The position numbers and the translations under genes are program-made. A model generated the notes under the pieces. That model was not told where the DNA came from, did not search any database, and saw only the letters and a list, made by a program, of their open reading frames with translations. Positions 44,501-54,411 of a DNA stretch of 64,000 nt are shown here, one piece after another. Every line of letters starts with the position of its first letter. The first letter of the stretch is position 1. The stretch is from Planctomycetaceae bacterium (GTDB lineage: Bacteria; Planctomycetota; Planctomycetia; Planctomycetales; Planctomycetaceae), in contig WFTL01000179.1 in the NCBI GenBank assembly GCA_015485495.1, forward strand, positions 1-64,000, read 5' to 3'.

Positions 44501-45295
44501 TCAGGACATTCGTTCCGCAGTCGACCGTTTCCGCATGGCGGCCAGTTTACGCTGATAACGGCTTTGCACCACATCGACCGCAATGAGCACCACAAGGACG
44601 AAATAGAACGTGCTTTTGGTCATCGGGTGGACGGGATGACCAAACAGACTCACACCGGCCAGATGCCCGCCTTCCGAAACAAGCATGATGCCCACGATGA
44701 ACAGAATGAACAGTCCCAGCACTTCATAAAGACGGTTGCGGTGCAGAAAGACGCTGACCCGATCCGCCAGAAGCATCATGAGCACTCCGCTGATGATGAT
44801 GGCCAGAACCATCACAGCGGCGCCGTACTCCATTTTTCCCGCCAGAGCGATGGCGCTGAGAATGGAATCGAAACTGAACACGAGATTCATCGTGACAATC
44901 CAGAACAGCGCCCGGGAAACCGACTGCGGCCCGGTCGATTTCGGCTGTCCCAGATCATCCACCTGCAGCATGTGGGAAATTTCCCGGACTGCCGTATAAA
45001 TCACGAAGGCGCCTCCCAGTATCACGATCAGCGAATGGACATTGGCCTGCATGGCCACCGGCTGCGTGTCCAGAACGAAAAACGGTTCCTGAAACCGGTC
45101 GATGGCCGCCATCACGACGAACAGCAGAACGATCCGCAGCACGATGGCAATGCCGATTCCCCATCGGCGCACCATCGCCTGCCGATCGGGCGGAACCCGC
45201 TGCGATTCGATGGAAATGTACAGCAGATTGTCAAAACCCAGCACCGCCTGCAGCAGCGTCAGCATCAGCAGCGTGAAAAGGTGTTCGATGAACAT
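44501..45295 (-). CDS. TerC-family membrane protein
   Basis: 264 residues with about seven membrane helices. The TerC/Alx/YkoY core is visible: LLQAVLGFDNLLYISI (Asp in the first pair) and the repeated LVFSFDSILSAIALA (Asp in the second). The family is now linked mainly to metal export, notably Mn2+, rather than tellurite alone. C-terminal residues are basic and cytoplasmic. It is divergent from ispG across a 404-base gap. Confidence 0.87.
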   Translation of the reverse strand: MFIEHLFTLLMLTLLQAVLGFDNLLYISIESQRVPPDRQAMVRRWGIGIAIVLRIVLLFVVMAAIDRFQEPFFVLDTQPVAMQANVHSLIVILGGAFVIYTAVREISHMLQVDDLGQPKSTGPQSVSRALFWIVTMNLVFSFDSILSAIALAGKMEYGAAVMVLAIIISGVLMMLLADRVSVFLHRNRLYEVLGLFILFIVGIMLVSEGGHLAGVSLFGHPVHPMTKSTFYFVLVVLIAVDVVQSRYQRKLAAMRKRSTAERMS

Positions 45296-45699
45296 GACGT
45301 TGAAATGCTCTCCCGATGCCGTACCAGAAAACGGCCTTCACTCACCGGCATGCCGCGTTCAGCCGGTGAGCAGCCCAGGCGTATCTGAGCCCGGAACCCT
45401 TCGCCTGACAACCCCGGTCCCTGCAGACCGGCTGATGGTGAAACCGGATCATCATGAACACCGTATGCAGCCGGCACTGCGGCCGGCCCGGCCGGCCGCG
45501 CAGTTCGCCCACGGCACCGTCTCCGAACACCGGCAGCACCGGTCCCGGCGGTCGATCAGGACCGGTCACATTCCGGAACCCGGCCGGACGATTCAGATTC
45601 CTGACCGGCAGGATTGTCTCCTGCAGCCGGCGGCCGTTATGGTGCCGTCTGGACGATGGTGTTCTGCTGTCGCCGTCCTGCTTCCGTCCGCACATCCCC
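45296..45699. other. Divergent intergenic region
   Basis: About 400 bases between terC and ispG. It should carry both promoters. A GGCCGGCCCGGCCGGCC-like GC-rich palindrome (near 45480) is the only structure noticed, and no riboswitch-like conserved core was recognised. Confidence 0.4.
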
Positions 45700-46875
45700 A
45701 TGGAAACGGCCAGTTTCGTGGACATTCGCCGCAATCCCACTCGCACCATCTCCGTCGGCACGACCCGTATCGGATCCGCCGCGCCGATCGCCGTGCAGAG
45801 TATGACGGCCACCCGCACTCAGGACATCGCCGCCACAGCCGCTCAGATTCGCGCCCTGGCGGATGCCGGCGCCGACATTGTCCGCGTGGCCGTGGACAGT
45901 GCGAAAGATGCCGAAGCACTCATCGAAATCTCCAGGGAAGTGGATGCCAACCTGGCAGTGGATCTCCAGGAGAACTACCGGCTGGCATCGATTCTGGCAC
46001 CGCATGTGGCCAAACTGCGCTACAACCCGGGACACCTGTATCACCATGAACGTCAGCGTTCCTGGCAGGACAAAGTGCGGTTTCTTGCCGACACGGCCGC
46101 CGCGCACGACTGTGCCCTGCGCGTGGGAGTGAACTGCGGTTCTGTCGATCCGGAGAAAAAATCGAAGCACGCCCCTTCGGACAGCATCAGCCCGATGCTG
46201 GAAAGTGCTCTGGAACACTGCGAACTGCTCGACCGCATCGGCTTCACGCGCTACTGCGTGTCTCTGAAAGATTCCGACCCGGATCATGTCATCGAGGTCA
46301 ATCGCCGGTTTGCGGATCAGCGGCCCGACGTTCCCCTGCATCTGGGCGTCACGGAAGCCGGGATGCCTCCGGAAGGCATCATCAAAACACGCATCGCCTT
46401 CGAACAGCTCATCAGCCGCGGCATTGGCGATACGATTCGGGTTTCTTTGACGGTTCCCAATGACCGCAAGGCCGAAGAAATCGCTGCCGGACGCCGGATT
46501 CTGGAAGACATTGCGGCCGGCCGGGTCCGGTCGGTTGTGGATTACGGCCTGCAGACGCTGAATATCATCAGTTGCCCGAGCTGTTCACGGGTGGAAAACG
46601 AAGCGTTCATCGAACTGGCCGAGCAGGTCCGCGACATGACCAGGTACGCTCAGGACCACGACATCACCATCGCCGTGATGGGCTGCCGCGTGAATGGTCC
46701 GGGCGAAACGGATGATGCCGATCTGGGCCTGTGGTGCGGCCCGAATTTCGTCAATCTGAAACGCGGGCCGGAATCCCTGGGGGCCTGGAGTTACGACGAG
46801 ATTCTGCCGAAGCTGCGGGAAGAACTCGATCGGCTCATCGCTGACCGCTGCCCGGCACAGTCCCGGCCGACCTGA
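45700..46875 (+). CDS. ispG: 4-hydroxy-3-methylbut-2-enyl diphosphate synthase (IspG/GcpE)
   Basis: 391 residues. The N-terminal TIM barrel begins [14 protein letters not shown] and contains [11 protein letters not shown]. The C-terminal [4Fe-4S] domain has Cys in [10 protein letters not shown] and in [11 protein letters not shown], the three ligands plus the NGPGE signature. It converts MEcPP to HMBPP in the non-mevalonate isoprenoid pathway. The ATG at 45700 starts the conserved N-terminus, and upstream coding is not supported. Confidence 0.95.
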   Translation: METASFVDIRRNPTRTISVGTTRIGSAAPIAVQSMTATRTQDIAATAAQIRALADAGADIVRVAVDSAKDAEALIEISREVDANLAVDLQENYRLASILAPHVAKLRYNPGHLYHHERQRSWQDKVRFLADTAAAHDCALRVGVNCGSVDPEKKSKHAPSDSISPMLESALEHCELLDRIGFTRYCVSLKDSDPDHVIEVNRRFADQRPDVPLHLGVTEAGMPPEGIIKTRIAFEQLISRGIGDTIRVSLTVPNDRKAEEIAAGRRILEDIAAGRVRSVVDYGLQTLNIISCPSCSRVENEAFIELAEQVRDMTRYAQDHDITIAVMGCRVNGPGETDDADLGLWCGPNFVNLKRGPESLGAWSYDEILPKLREELDRLIADRCPAQSRPT

Positions 46876-46881
46876 TACGAG

Positions 46882-46900
46882 ACCGGCAGCAACTGCCGGT
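46882..46900 (+). terminator. Possible terminator hairpin after ispG
   Basis: ACCGGCAG-CAA-CTGCCGGT is a perfect 8-bp hairpin 7 bases after the ispG stop. No T-run follows (TCCCG), so it may stabilise the mRNA end or act with Rho. Confidence 0.45.
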
Positions 46901-47050
46901 TCCCGCAGGGTTCTGCCGGCCGGTGCCCAGGCGGCAGACCGGATCGCCTGCCCGCTGCGGGTTTCTCTCTAGGGCGCCCGCGGCCGATTTCGATACCGTC
47001 TGTGCGGTGCCCCGGCGTGTGAGAAATGGTCCGGCGACAGGAGACCTGCC

Positions 47051-47449
47051 GTGTCCGAAGCAGAAATCATGACCATCGTCAAAGACAGTCTCAATGAACT
47101 GCTGCGCTGGGTCGGTTTCGGCACGCTGACCGGTCTGGCGGCCAAAGCCATCATGCCGGGACGCGATCCGGGCGGCGCCGTGGCCACCATGCTCATGGGC
47201 ATCGGCGGCAGCGTGATCGGCTGCGGCACCGTGCTGTTCTTCTGGCGCGACGCATCGATCGATCCCATCAGCGGCAAAGGATTCGTGGCCGCCACGCTGG
47301 GTGCGTTCACACTGCTGTTTTTCTATCGGCTGCTGGCCGGATCGTTTATCCGGGAAAGCAGCGTTCATGAAGACCGCATGATCCACCGCGCCCGGCGCCG
47401 CAGCCGCAGACGGCGGATGGTGGAAGACGCCATTCGGGACGCCGCCTGA
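47051..47449 (+). CDS. GlsB/YeaQ-type small membrane protein
   Basis: 132 residues with three hydrophobic segments. GFGTLTGLAAKAIMPGRDPGGAVATMLMGIGGSVIG matches the transglycosylase-associated (GlsB/YmgE) family core almost throughout: G-x-L-A-x-x-(I/L)-x-P-G-x-x-x-G. The C-terminal 35 residues are strongly basic and helical. The family responds to stress, and its biochemical role is unknown. The GTG start follows a GGAG-like site. Confidence 0.8.
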   Translation: MSEAEIMTIVKDSLNELLRWVGFGTLTGLAAKAIMPGRDPGGAVATMLMGIGGSVIGCGTVLFFWRDASIDPISGKGFVAATLGAFTLLFFYRLLAGSFIRESSVHEDRMIHRARRRSRRRRMVEDAIRDAA

Positions 47450-47529
47450 CGCACACAGCGTCCCTGCCCTGCGGCAGCCGCCACGGGGGTTGGGGGGACG
47501 AGTACAGTCTGTGTGCGAAGCGCATGCAC

Positions 47530-47565
47530 AAAGCCCGGCATGATCAGTCATCCCGGGCTTTTGTC
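47530..47565. terminator. Bidirectional terminator
   Basis: AAAGCCCGG/CCGGGCTTT (9 bp, 14-nt loop) has T on its plus-strand 3' side and A-richness on the other side. It can stop both the small membrane gene (+) and the 28-residue basic gene (-). Confidence 0.85.
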
Positions 47566-47593
47566 GAAAGACGCGGTCAGCGACCCGTGCCGG

Positions 47594-47680
47594 CTACTTG
47601 CGATGACGAATCTTCGCCCGCATGCGCCGTTTTTTGCGACCGATCTTGCGTCGTCCCTTGCCCGTCTTCTTGGTTCCCAT
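47594..47680 (-). CDS. Very basic 28-residue protein
   Basis: ATG to TAG, 28 residues: MGTKKTGKGRRKIGRKKRRM then RAKIRHRK. About 60% is Arg/Lys with no acidic residue. GGAAA lies about ten bases upstream and the terminator just described follows, so gene signals agree. It resembles the short AURKAIP1/COX24-like or ribosome-associated basic peptides found in bacteria. It probably binds rRNA or DNA. The exact family is not certain. Confidence 0.65.
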   Translation of the reverse strand: MGTKKTGKGRRKIGRKKRRMRAKIRHRK

Positions 47681-47911
47681 GTTCGGCTGGTTTCCGATTT
47701 GTCATACAGAGATGAAGTGAATCGACTGGCAGCAGACTTCAGACTGCCACGCCTGCAGTTCGGCCGGTTCGCGCTGGACGAAACCGCGGACCGGAGGCCG
47801 TCTGCCGGCACAGCTCGGCAGGGCCGTTCCGGAAAAACCGCCCGGCGGCATGCACGAAACAATCATTCTAACGGGGGCCGGCCGCCCCATCAAACTCAGA
47901 CCATCGCCGCT

Positions 47912-48418
47912 TCAGAATTCGGGAATCCCGTCCGGTTCCGACCGTGTTCGGCGGGGCAGGCCGCCGAACTGCCGCACCGCTTCATAAACCACCGTATTCA
48001 CCGTGCTGGCCAGATTCAGACTGCGGACCTGCGGATACATGGGCAGCATGAGTCGATGGGCCGGCTGTTCGGCCAGAATCGATTCGGGCAGACCGCGGGA
48101 TTCCCGTCCGAACAGAACGACGTCTCCCGGCCGGAACGCGGCGTCCCACAACGGACGGGTTGCGGTTTTCGTGAGATACCAGACCTGTGAATCCGGAAGC
48201 TGCCGCCGCACCTCCGACCAGCTTTCCGCCACTTCCCAGTCCAGGTGTTTCCAGTAATCCATGCCGGCCCGCTTCAGATATCGGTCTTCCAGGCGAAAAC
48301 CCAGCGGCCGAATCATCCACAGACGGGCCCCCACCGCCACGCACGTGCGGCCGATGTTTCCCGTGTTCTGTGGAATTTCCGGCTGATACAGCACAACATT
48401 CAAAAGCGGGTCGAACAT
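47912..48418 (-). CDS. trmL: tRNA (cytidine/uridine-34-2'-O)-methyltransferase
   Basis: 168 residues, SpoU/TrmD knot family. The entry [22 protein letters not shown] is at the N-terminus, with [12 protein letters not shown] and the third knot motif [21 protein letters not shown]. The last is the usual SLNLS...V signature with Ala in place of the second Ser. It 2'-O-methylates the wobble base of Leu tRNAs. The ATG at 48418 begins the conserved sequence, and a longer frame upstream is unsupported. Confidence 0.9.
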   Translation of the reverse strand: MFDPLLNVVLYQPEIPQNTGNIGRTCVAVGARLWMIRPLGFRLEDRYLKRAGMDYWKHLDWEVAESWSEVRRQLPDSQVWYLTKTATRPLWDAAFRPGDVVLFGRESRGLPESILAEQPAHRLMLPMYPQVRSLNLASTVNTVVYEAVRQFGGLPRRTRSEPDGIPEF

Positions 48419-48568
48419 TTTTCCGGCGGGAGACGTTGGACGGAAAGAAACACAAACACACGGCGAACAGCCGCCGGATGCGGACAGCGACCGGCATTCT
48501 GGAAGAAACGTGTGTCCCGGCCAACTGAACACGGCCGGGCTGAAGACTCGAACAGCGGAGACTCATTC

Positions 48569-50383
48569 ATGGCACCGACGCTCCGGAAGTCGATCGCAGT
48601 CACTCTTCTGGCAGCCCTGAACGTGTTGCTGCCGTGCCACGAAGCCGCCGCCGCTCTGCCGAAGGACGTTCGCCGGGAACTGGGCCGGCTCTCCCGAGAA
48701 GCACGCCGGGTTCCCGGACTGGTGCGCCACAATCAGATCGATCAGGCCCGCCGCCTGGTCGAATCGCTGCAGGAACGCGCCGCGGCTCTGGATATCGCCG
48801 ACGATGAAACCGATCGGACCTGGCGAACCTTTCAGCGTCATCTGGATCGTGCCCGCCGTGCGCTTCCGGTCCGGTTCGAAACGGACATCGCCCCCATTCT
48901 GCGGGAACACTGTCTGAACTGTCACGGTGCCGACCGGGCGGAAGCCGGGCTGCGGCTGGACACGTTTCGCGGTCTGAGGCAGGGCAGCCGCAGCGGGGCC
49001 CTGCTGCGGCCGGGCAGCGCACGAAACAGTCTGATCATCGCGCGGCTGACGGCTTCCGATTCCGGACGACGGATGCCGCGCCGCGCAGATCCCCTGACCG
49101 AAACCCAGATCCGTCTCATCGCCCGCTGGATCGACGGCGGAGCGGTCTTTGACGGCAAAGACGAAACAGCGCCCATTGGAACATCGGCCGTTCCTCCTGA
49201 GGATCCCGTGAACGTCCCGGCCGCAGACGGAACGGAAACGGTGTCTTTCGTTCGCGACGTGGCTCCGATTTTCGTCACCTTCTGCCTGCGGTGTCATCGC
49301 GGTCGGGAACCCCGCGGCGGATTTTCTGTGGAAACTGTGGAACATGTGCTGCGGGGCGGGGATTCCGGAAGCACCATCGTGCCGGGAAACGCCGACGACA
49401 GTTATCTGTGGCATCTGGTCGGCCTGCAGGATCCGATCAAAATGCCGCAGGGTCCCGCCCTGCTCCGCCGATCACAGGCCATGACCATCCGCACCTGGAT
49501 CAATGAAGGAGCGACGTTCGACGGCAGTGATCCCCGGGCGTCGCTGCGGAGTCTGGTTCCCACGGAAGCCGAAAAGGAAGCACAGCGTCTGCGTTCCATG
49601 AGCGACGAGGAATTTCAGCAGCGACGGATCGACCAGGCAGAGACTCTGTGGAAACGGGCCGCAGCAGGCGAACCGGCCGAATCGATCATCACGGAACATT
49701 TCGTTGTCCGCGGAAATGTGCCGGCTGAACGTCTGCAGCACGTGGCCGATCTCGCGGAAGACCAGATCCGGCTTCTGCAGGCCAGGCATTCTCAGATCGG
49801 CCGACCATGCCGGGGGCGGCTGATTCTGTTCGTCTGTCGGGACCGTTTCGGATACACGGAATTCGATACGGTTCTTCTTGATCGACAGACACCTGCGGGA
49901 ATCTCCGGTCATGTGGTCATCACGTCCCGGACCGCCACGGCCTGGGCAGCCATGCACGATTTTCCCGGTTCCGGATCCGTCGACGGACTGACGTCCGACC
50001 GTCTGGTCCGGCGACTGGTGTCGGAAGCCTGGATCCTGCACGACGGACGCCGGCTGCCGGAATGGCTGCAGACGGGATTCGGCATCGTCGCATCCGAACC
50101 GGATGCCCGCACTCTGAAGCGGCTGAAACCTGTGGTCGACCGGGCCGTTCAGCGACTCGCCGACCCCGAAGACGTCTTTCACCCGGATGCCGCGGATCCG
50201 GCCGATGTCCCCGTTCTCGGCGCGTTTCTCATTCGGTTTCTGCAGTCCGGCCGTTCGTCCGCATTTCCGCAGTACGTCCAGGCGGTGCGTTCCGGCGACG
50301 ATCCGGCAGAAGCCGCCGCGTCGGTGTACGGACAGCCGGCAGCCGCGATCGGACGGCAGTTTCTTCGCAGCCTGAACCGCTGA
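48569..50383 (+). CDS. Dihaem c-type protein with degenerate peptidase domain
   Basis: 604 residues. A signal peptide (about 1-29) leads to a helical linker. Two planctomycete-type haem domains follow with CLNCHG (C115, C118, H119) and CLRCHR (C239, C242, H243), each ending in the ARWIDGGAVFDG / IRTWINEGATFDG segment typical of PSCyt1. The C-terminal 230 residues look like a gluzincin peptidase of the DUF1570 kind (LPEWLQTGFG). However, the HExxH spot reads SEAWI (485-489), so both His are lost and catalysis is unlikely. It is probably periplasmic. Start support is GGAG. Confidence 0.85.
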   Translation: MAPTLRKSIAVTLLAALNVLLPCHEAAAALPKDVRRELGRLSREARRVPGLVRHNQIDQARRLVESLQERAAALDIADDETDRTWRTFQRHLDRARRALPVRFETDIAPILREHCLNCHGADRAEAGLRLDTFRGLRQGSRSGALLRPGSARNSLIIARLTASDSGRRMPRRADPLTETQIRLIARWIDGGAVFDGKDETAPIGTSAVPPEDPVNVPAADGTETVSFVRDVAPIFVTFCLRCHRGREPRGGFSVETVEHVLRGGDSGSTIVPGNADDSYLWHLVGLQDPIKMPQGPALLRRSQAMTIRTWINEGATFDGSDPRASLRSLVPTEAEKEAQRLRSMSDEEFQQRRIDQAETLWKRAAAGEPAESIITEHFVVRGNVPAERLQHVADLAEDQIRLLQARHSQIGRPCRGRLILFVCRDRFGYTEFDTVLLDRQTPAGISGHVVITSRTATAWAAMHDFPGSGSVDGLTSDRLVRRLVSEAWILHDGRRLPEWLQTGFGIVASEPDARTLKRLKPVVDRAVQRLADPEDVFHPDAADPADVPVLGAFLIRFLQSGRSSAFPQYVQAVRSGDDPAEAAASVYGQPAAAIGRQFLRSLNR

Positions 50384-50386
50384 CGG

Positions 50387-51355
50387 TCAGCCCCGGGTCG
50401 GCGCGTCTTTCTCACGAATCCCCGTCACGTTGACGCCGCTTCCGATGAGAAGATTGAGATCGTAGACGCGCCGGTAAAGCCGTCCCGTTTTTTCAGGAGG
50501 CAGAACCTGTAACTGTCCGAATCCGGCTTCCCGAAACCAGCCCAGCAGTTCTTCCACCGTGTGGTGGTGCTGGTATTTCGGGGCCCACCAGTCGAAGGTG
50601 TCGCAGACCCGGTTTTCGTAGTTCGGGTGCGCACTGAAATTGACGATCTTGTTGAGCGTCCGGTTGATCAGCGGAATCCCGCCAAGTACGGCGCCAACGT
50701 GGCAGGCCGGGCGGAGAATCGACGCCGGAAGACGTGTGGTCACGGCCCGCAGAGACTGATTGATGCATTCCTGCCACCATTGATTGCGGCGATACAGCCA
50801 CACCGAATAGCGGCCGCCGGGACGGACCATGCCGGCCACAGCGTCGAAAACACGTCGTGTGTCGGCATCGTGGTGCATCACGCCGATGGAAAACACGACA
50901 TCGAAGGATGCCGCTTCCAGCGGCAGGTGTTTGAGATCGGCCTGCAGAAACTGCACGCTGTCCAGATGGGCGCACAGCTTTCGGGCTCTGTCCACCGCCC
51001 GGGAATGGTCGACGGCCACAACACGGGCTCCGGCTTCTCCGCAGACCTTTGCATACCGTCCGCCTCCGCATCCGGCATCCAGAACCCGCTGTCCGGCCAG
51101 ATCATCCGGACAGACTCCGGTCTTCGCCTCGAACGTGGCCCGGTCTTCATCGTCGTGGGCCACGTCGTATCGATTCCACTGATCTCCGAAACTTTCCAGA
51201 TGTTCATCGCTGACGAAACGCGGAATCCCGTCGACCAGGCGGCCGATCACCTGACCGTCTGAGGCCACCAGAGTGCCGTGTTCGGCATTCCACTTCAGAG
51301 GGCTGCCGTCGACGGGATGCCGCAGTTCACTGAGAAGATCGGGAGGATTCATCAT
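50387..51355 (-). CDS. Class I SAM-dependent methyltransferase
   Basis: 322 residues. The N-terminal 55 residues resemble a Trm112-like small domain (LRHPVDGSPL, VDGIPRFV). A methyltransferase core follows with VLDAGCGGGRYAKV, VVAVDHSRAV and FDVVFSIGVMHH. A long C-terminal cap has FDWWAPKYQHHHT, often seen in sugar or quinone O-methyltransferases. The substrate is unknown. It converges on the dihaem gene with only three bases between stops. Confidence 0.82.
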   Translation of the reverse strand: MMNPPDLLSELRHPVDGSPLKWNAEHGTLVASDGQVIGRLVDGIPRFVSDEHLESFGDQWNRYDVAHDDEDRATFEAKTGVCPDDLAGQRVLDAGCGGGRYAKVCGEAGARVVAVDHSRAVDRARKLCAHLDSVQFLQADLKHLPLEAASFDVVFSIGVMHHDADTRRVFDAVAGMVRPGGRYSVWLYRRNQWWQECINQSLRAVTTRLPASILRPACHVGAVLGGIPLINRTLNKIVNFSAHPNYENRVCDTFDWWAPKYQHHHTVEELLGWFREAGFGQLQVLPPEKTGRLYRRVYDLNLLIGSGVNVTGIREKDAPTRG

Positions 51356-51398
51356 GTCGGCCCGGTCGTCCCGAAACCGGGACGGCCGTCAGGGTCAG

Positions 51399-52868
51399 TC
51401 AGGACAGGCGGCGTTCGCGAATCCAGTCGGTATGAAACTTTTCGCCGCGCGGCCGGTCGATGCGTTCGTACGTGTGCGCTCCGAAATAATCCCGCTGGGC
51501 CTGAAGCAGATTGGCCGGCAGAGATTCCCGCCGGTACCCGTCGTAGTAGGTCAGAGCGGCCGAGAATGCGGGAACCGGCAGCCCCAGTTCCACGGCCGTG
51601 GCCACAACCCGCCGCCAGGACGGCTGAGCGTTTTCCGTGGCGCGGCGGAAGAAGTCGTCCAGCAGCAGGTTTTCCAGATCCGGACAGCGGTCGAACGCCT
51701 TCTTGATGTCTTCCAGAAACACCGAACGGATGATGCAGCCGCCCCGCCACAGCAGTGCAATGGACCCGTTGTTCAGATTCCAGCCGAATTCCCGGGCGGC
51801 AGCGTCGAGCTGAACGAACCCCTGAGCATAACTGACCAGCTTGGAAGCATACAGGGCCTGGCGCACATCGTCGATGAACTGCTTCCGGTCTCCCTGGAAG
51901 GCGGCGTCCGGTCCCGAAAGGATTTTCGATGCCCGCACGCGCTGGTCCTTCTGAGCCGACAGACAGCGGGCGTAAACCGCTTCTGTCACCAGTGTGGTGG
52001 GGACTCCCAGTTCCAGAGCATGCTGGCACATCCAGCGGCCCGTTCCCTTCTGGCCGGCTGTGTCCAGAATCATGTCCAGCAGATCACCGCCCGTTTCCGG
52101 ATCCGCCACCGTGAAGATGTCGCGGGTGATTTCGATGAGATAACTGTTCAGTTCTCCTTCGTTCCATTCCCGGAACACCTCGTACAGTTCCCGGTTGGAC
52201 AGTCCCAGTCCGTGTTTCAGGATGAAGTAGGCTTCGCAGATGAGCTGCATATCGCCGTATTCGATGCCGTTGTGCACCATCTTGACATAGTGCCCGGCTC
52301 CGGCTTCGCCCACCCAGTCGCAGCAGGGAATGTCGTGGGCGGGACCGACCTTGGCGCTGATTTTCTGCAGGATGTCCTTTACGAAGGGCCACGCTTCCGG
52401 ATGGCCGCCCGGCATGATGCTGGGCCCCCGCAGGGCTCCTTCTTCTCCACCGGACACACCGGTTCCGATGAATCGAAACCCGGCGGCCGCCAGTTCTTCG
52501 TGCCGGCGGTTCGTGTCGTGAAAATCGGCATTGCCTCCGTCGATGATGATGTCTCCGGGATCCAGCAGCGGTTTGAGCTGTTCGATGACCGCATCCACCG
52601 GCGCTCCGGCCTGCACCATGATCATCACCCGACGGGGCGACTGCAGCCCGGCCACCAGTTCCTCCAGAGTCTCACAGCCGTGAATCCGTTCGGCCGCTCC
52701 GTCTTCCAGAACACCTTCCGGTCGATGCTTCAGACTGTTCAGGAACTCCTTCGTCCGCTCCGTCGTGCGGTTGTAAACCCGCACGTGGAACCCCTTATTG
52801 GCCATGTTCATGACCAGATTCTGCCCCATCACCGCCAGGCCGATCAGGCCAATGTCATGTCCGGACAT
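51399..52868 (-). CDS. gnd: 6-phosphogluconate dehydrogenase, decarboxylating
   Basis: 489 residues, full length. NADP-binding GLAVMGQNLVMNM is at the start, IIDGGNADFHDTNRR follows, and the family motif is GTGVSGGEEGALRGPSIMPGG. Catalytic Lys and substrate contacts are GAGHYVKMVHNGIEYGDMQ. It makes ribulose 5-phosphate and CO2. It lies 121 bases after kdgK on the same strand, so the two may share a transcript for sugar-acid use. Confidence 0.95.
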   Translation of the reverse strand: MSGHDIGLIGLAVMGQNLVMNMANKGFHVRVYNRTTERTKEFLNSLKHRPEGVLEDGAAERIHGCETLEELVAGLQSPRRVMIMVQAGAPVDAVIEQLKPLLDPGDIIIDGGNADFHDTNRRHEELAAAGFRFIGTGVSGGEEGALRGPSIMPGGHPEAWPFVKDILQKISAKVGPAHDIPCCDWVGEAGAGHYVKMVHNGIEYGDMQLICEAYFILKHGLGLSNRELYEVFREWNEGELNSYLIEITRDIFTVADPETGGDLLDMILDTAGQKGTGRWMCQHALELGVPTTLVTEAVYARCLSAQKDQRVRASKILSGPDAAFQGDRKQFIDDVRQALYASKLVSYAQGFVQLDAAAREFGWNLNNGSIALLWRGGCIIRSVFLEDIKKAFDRCPDLENLLLDDFFRRATENAQPSWRRVVATAVELGLPVPAFSAALTYYDGYRRESLPANLLQAQRDYFGAHTYERIDRPRGEKFHTDWIRERRLS

Positions 52869-52989
52869 GATGAACCGTCTGATTTTCTGCTGAAGAAAAG
52901 AGAATCGAAACCCGGCCGTTCCCGCGGTTCAGGCTGCCTCCGGTGCTGCCGGATAGCGCGAGCCGGCCGATGCAGGGCACCACCGCGAT

Positions 52990-54063
52990 TCAGCGCTGAA
53001 TGCGGGCGGACCCCCCGGCCGCGAACGCTTCCACCTGTTCGAGTGTCGCCATGGTGGTGTCGCCCGGATAGGTCGTGAGCAGAGCCCCGTGGGCCCAGCC
53101 CAGATCCAGAGCTGTCTGCGGATCCTTTCCGCTGAGCAGTCCATAAAACAGCCCCGACGCGAATCCGTCACCGCCGCCCACCCGGTCGAGCACATCCAGC
53201 CGGGCCTCCCGGGCCTGGTATGTCTGACCATCTGCCCACAGCACGGCACTCCAGCGGTGCCGATTGGTGGATTCCACTTCCCGCAGCGTGGTGGCCACGG
53301 CTTTCACATTCGGCAGTTCACGGGCCACGCTTTCCATCATCCCGAAGAAGGCGGACGGGTCGAGTTTCGATTCTTTCTCCACATCCTGACCTTCCAGCCC
53401 CAGTCCCAGCTGCAGGTCTTCTTCGTTCCCCACCAGCACATCGCAGTGTTCCACGATGCGCCGCAGGGTCTGCTGAGCGGTTTCCTGGCCGCCGCTGATG
53501 GCCCAGAGTTTGGCGCGGTAGTTCAGATCGAACGACGTGACCGCTCCGGCCGCCCGCGCCGCCTGCATCCCTTCGATGATGACATCCGGCGTGGTGGGAG
53601 ACAGCGCCGCGAAGATGCCGCCGCTGTGAAACCAGCGGACACCCCCGGAAAAGATCTGATCCCAGTCAAAATCGCCGGCCTTGAGCAGCCCGGCCGCCTC
53701 ATTGCAGCGATTGTAAAACACCACCGGAGCACGCACGCCGCATCCCTGATCGCTGTACACGGTGGCCATGTTGGGCCCCCGCACACCATCGTGTTCGAAA
53801 CGCTTATAAAACGGACGAACTCCCATCGCCCGCACCCGCTCATCGATCAGGTCTCCCAGCGGATGGCCGACCATCGCCGTGACGATGCCCGTGTTCAGAC
53901 GGAAACAGTCCGCCAGATTCGCAGCGCAGTTGAATTCGCCGCCGCTGACATGAACATCGAACGATGTCGCCTTGCGAAACGGAATGCGTCCGGGATCCAG
54001 GCGATGGACCAGGGCTCCCAGCGATACGAAATCCAGCGCGGCCTGTTCGGGAATGGTCAGCAT
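52990..54063 (-). CDS. PfkB-family sugar kinase, 2-keto-3-deoxygluconate kinase-like
   Basis: 357 residues. PfkB signatures: GGEFNCAANLADCF near residue 45 (substrate region), DLNYRAKLW, and the C-terminal DRVGGGDGFASGLFYGLL with the catalytic Asp of GGGD. Similar enzymes phosphorylate 2-keto-3-deoxygluconate or related sugar acids. The start at 54063 gives the typical length. It is followed by gnd, consistent with sugar-acid catabolism. Confidence 0.85.
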   Translation of the reverse strand: MLTIPEQAALDFVSLGALVHRLDPGRIPFRKATSFDVHVSGGEFNCAANLADCFRLNTGIVTAMVGHPLGDLIDERVRAMGVRPFYKRFEHDGVRGPNMATVYSDQGCGVRAPVVFYNRCNEAAGLLKAGDFDWDQIFSGGVRWFHSGGIFAALSPTTPDVIIEGMQAARAAGAVTSFDLNYRAKLWAISGGQETAQQTLRRIVEHCDVLVGNEEDLQLGLGLEGQDVEKESKLDPSAFFGMMESVARELPNVKAVATTLREVESTNRHRWSAVLWADGQTYQAREARLDVLDRVGGGDGFASGLFYGLLSGKDPQTALDLGWAHGALLTTYPGDTTMATLEQVEAFAAGGSARIQR

Positions 54064-54411
54064 GTCGAAGTTCTGTTCCTGTCCTGCCACTGAAAAATCG
54101 GGACGCGCACCGGCCTGCCGGGAACCCGCCCCGGACGGATTCTTCACAAAGCGAAACGGCCGGGCGATGCCCTGGACCGGCTGCCGCCGGGGCGGCCCGC
54201 CCGGGCAGTCTGATGTGCCGTTCAGGCAAACTGCCTGGAGTTCCGGCCGCCGCGGTCTCGCACGCACGAAGGGCGTATCGTATGGTGCCCTGGAACGAAT
54301 TCAAAAGAAAGCGGCCGATTCGCCGCCGCTTCTTGCAAAAGCGACGAACGCGAAACGCTTTTTCATCCGGTGCCGCACCGGGTTTCTCTGATTCCTTCCT
54401 GAATTCTCCGC

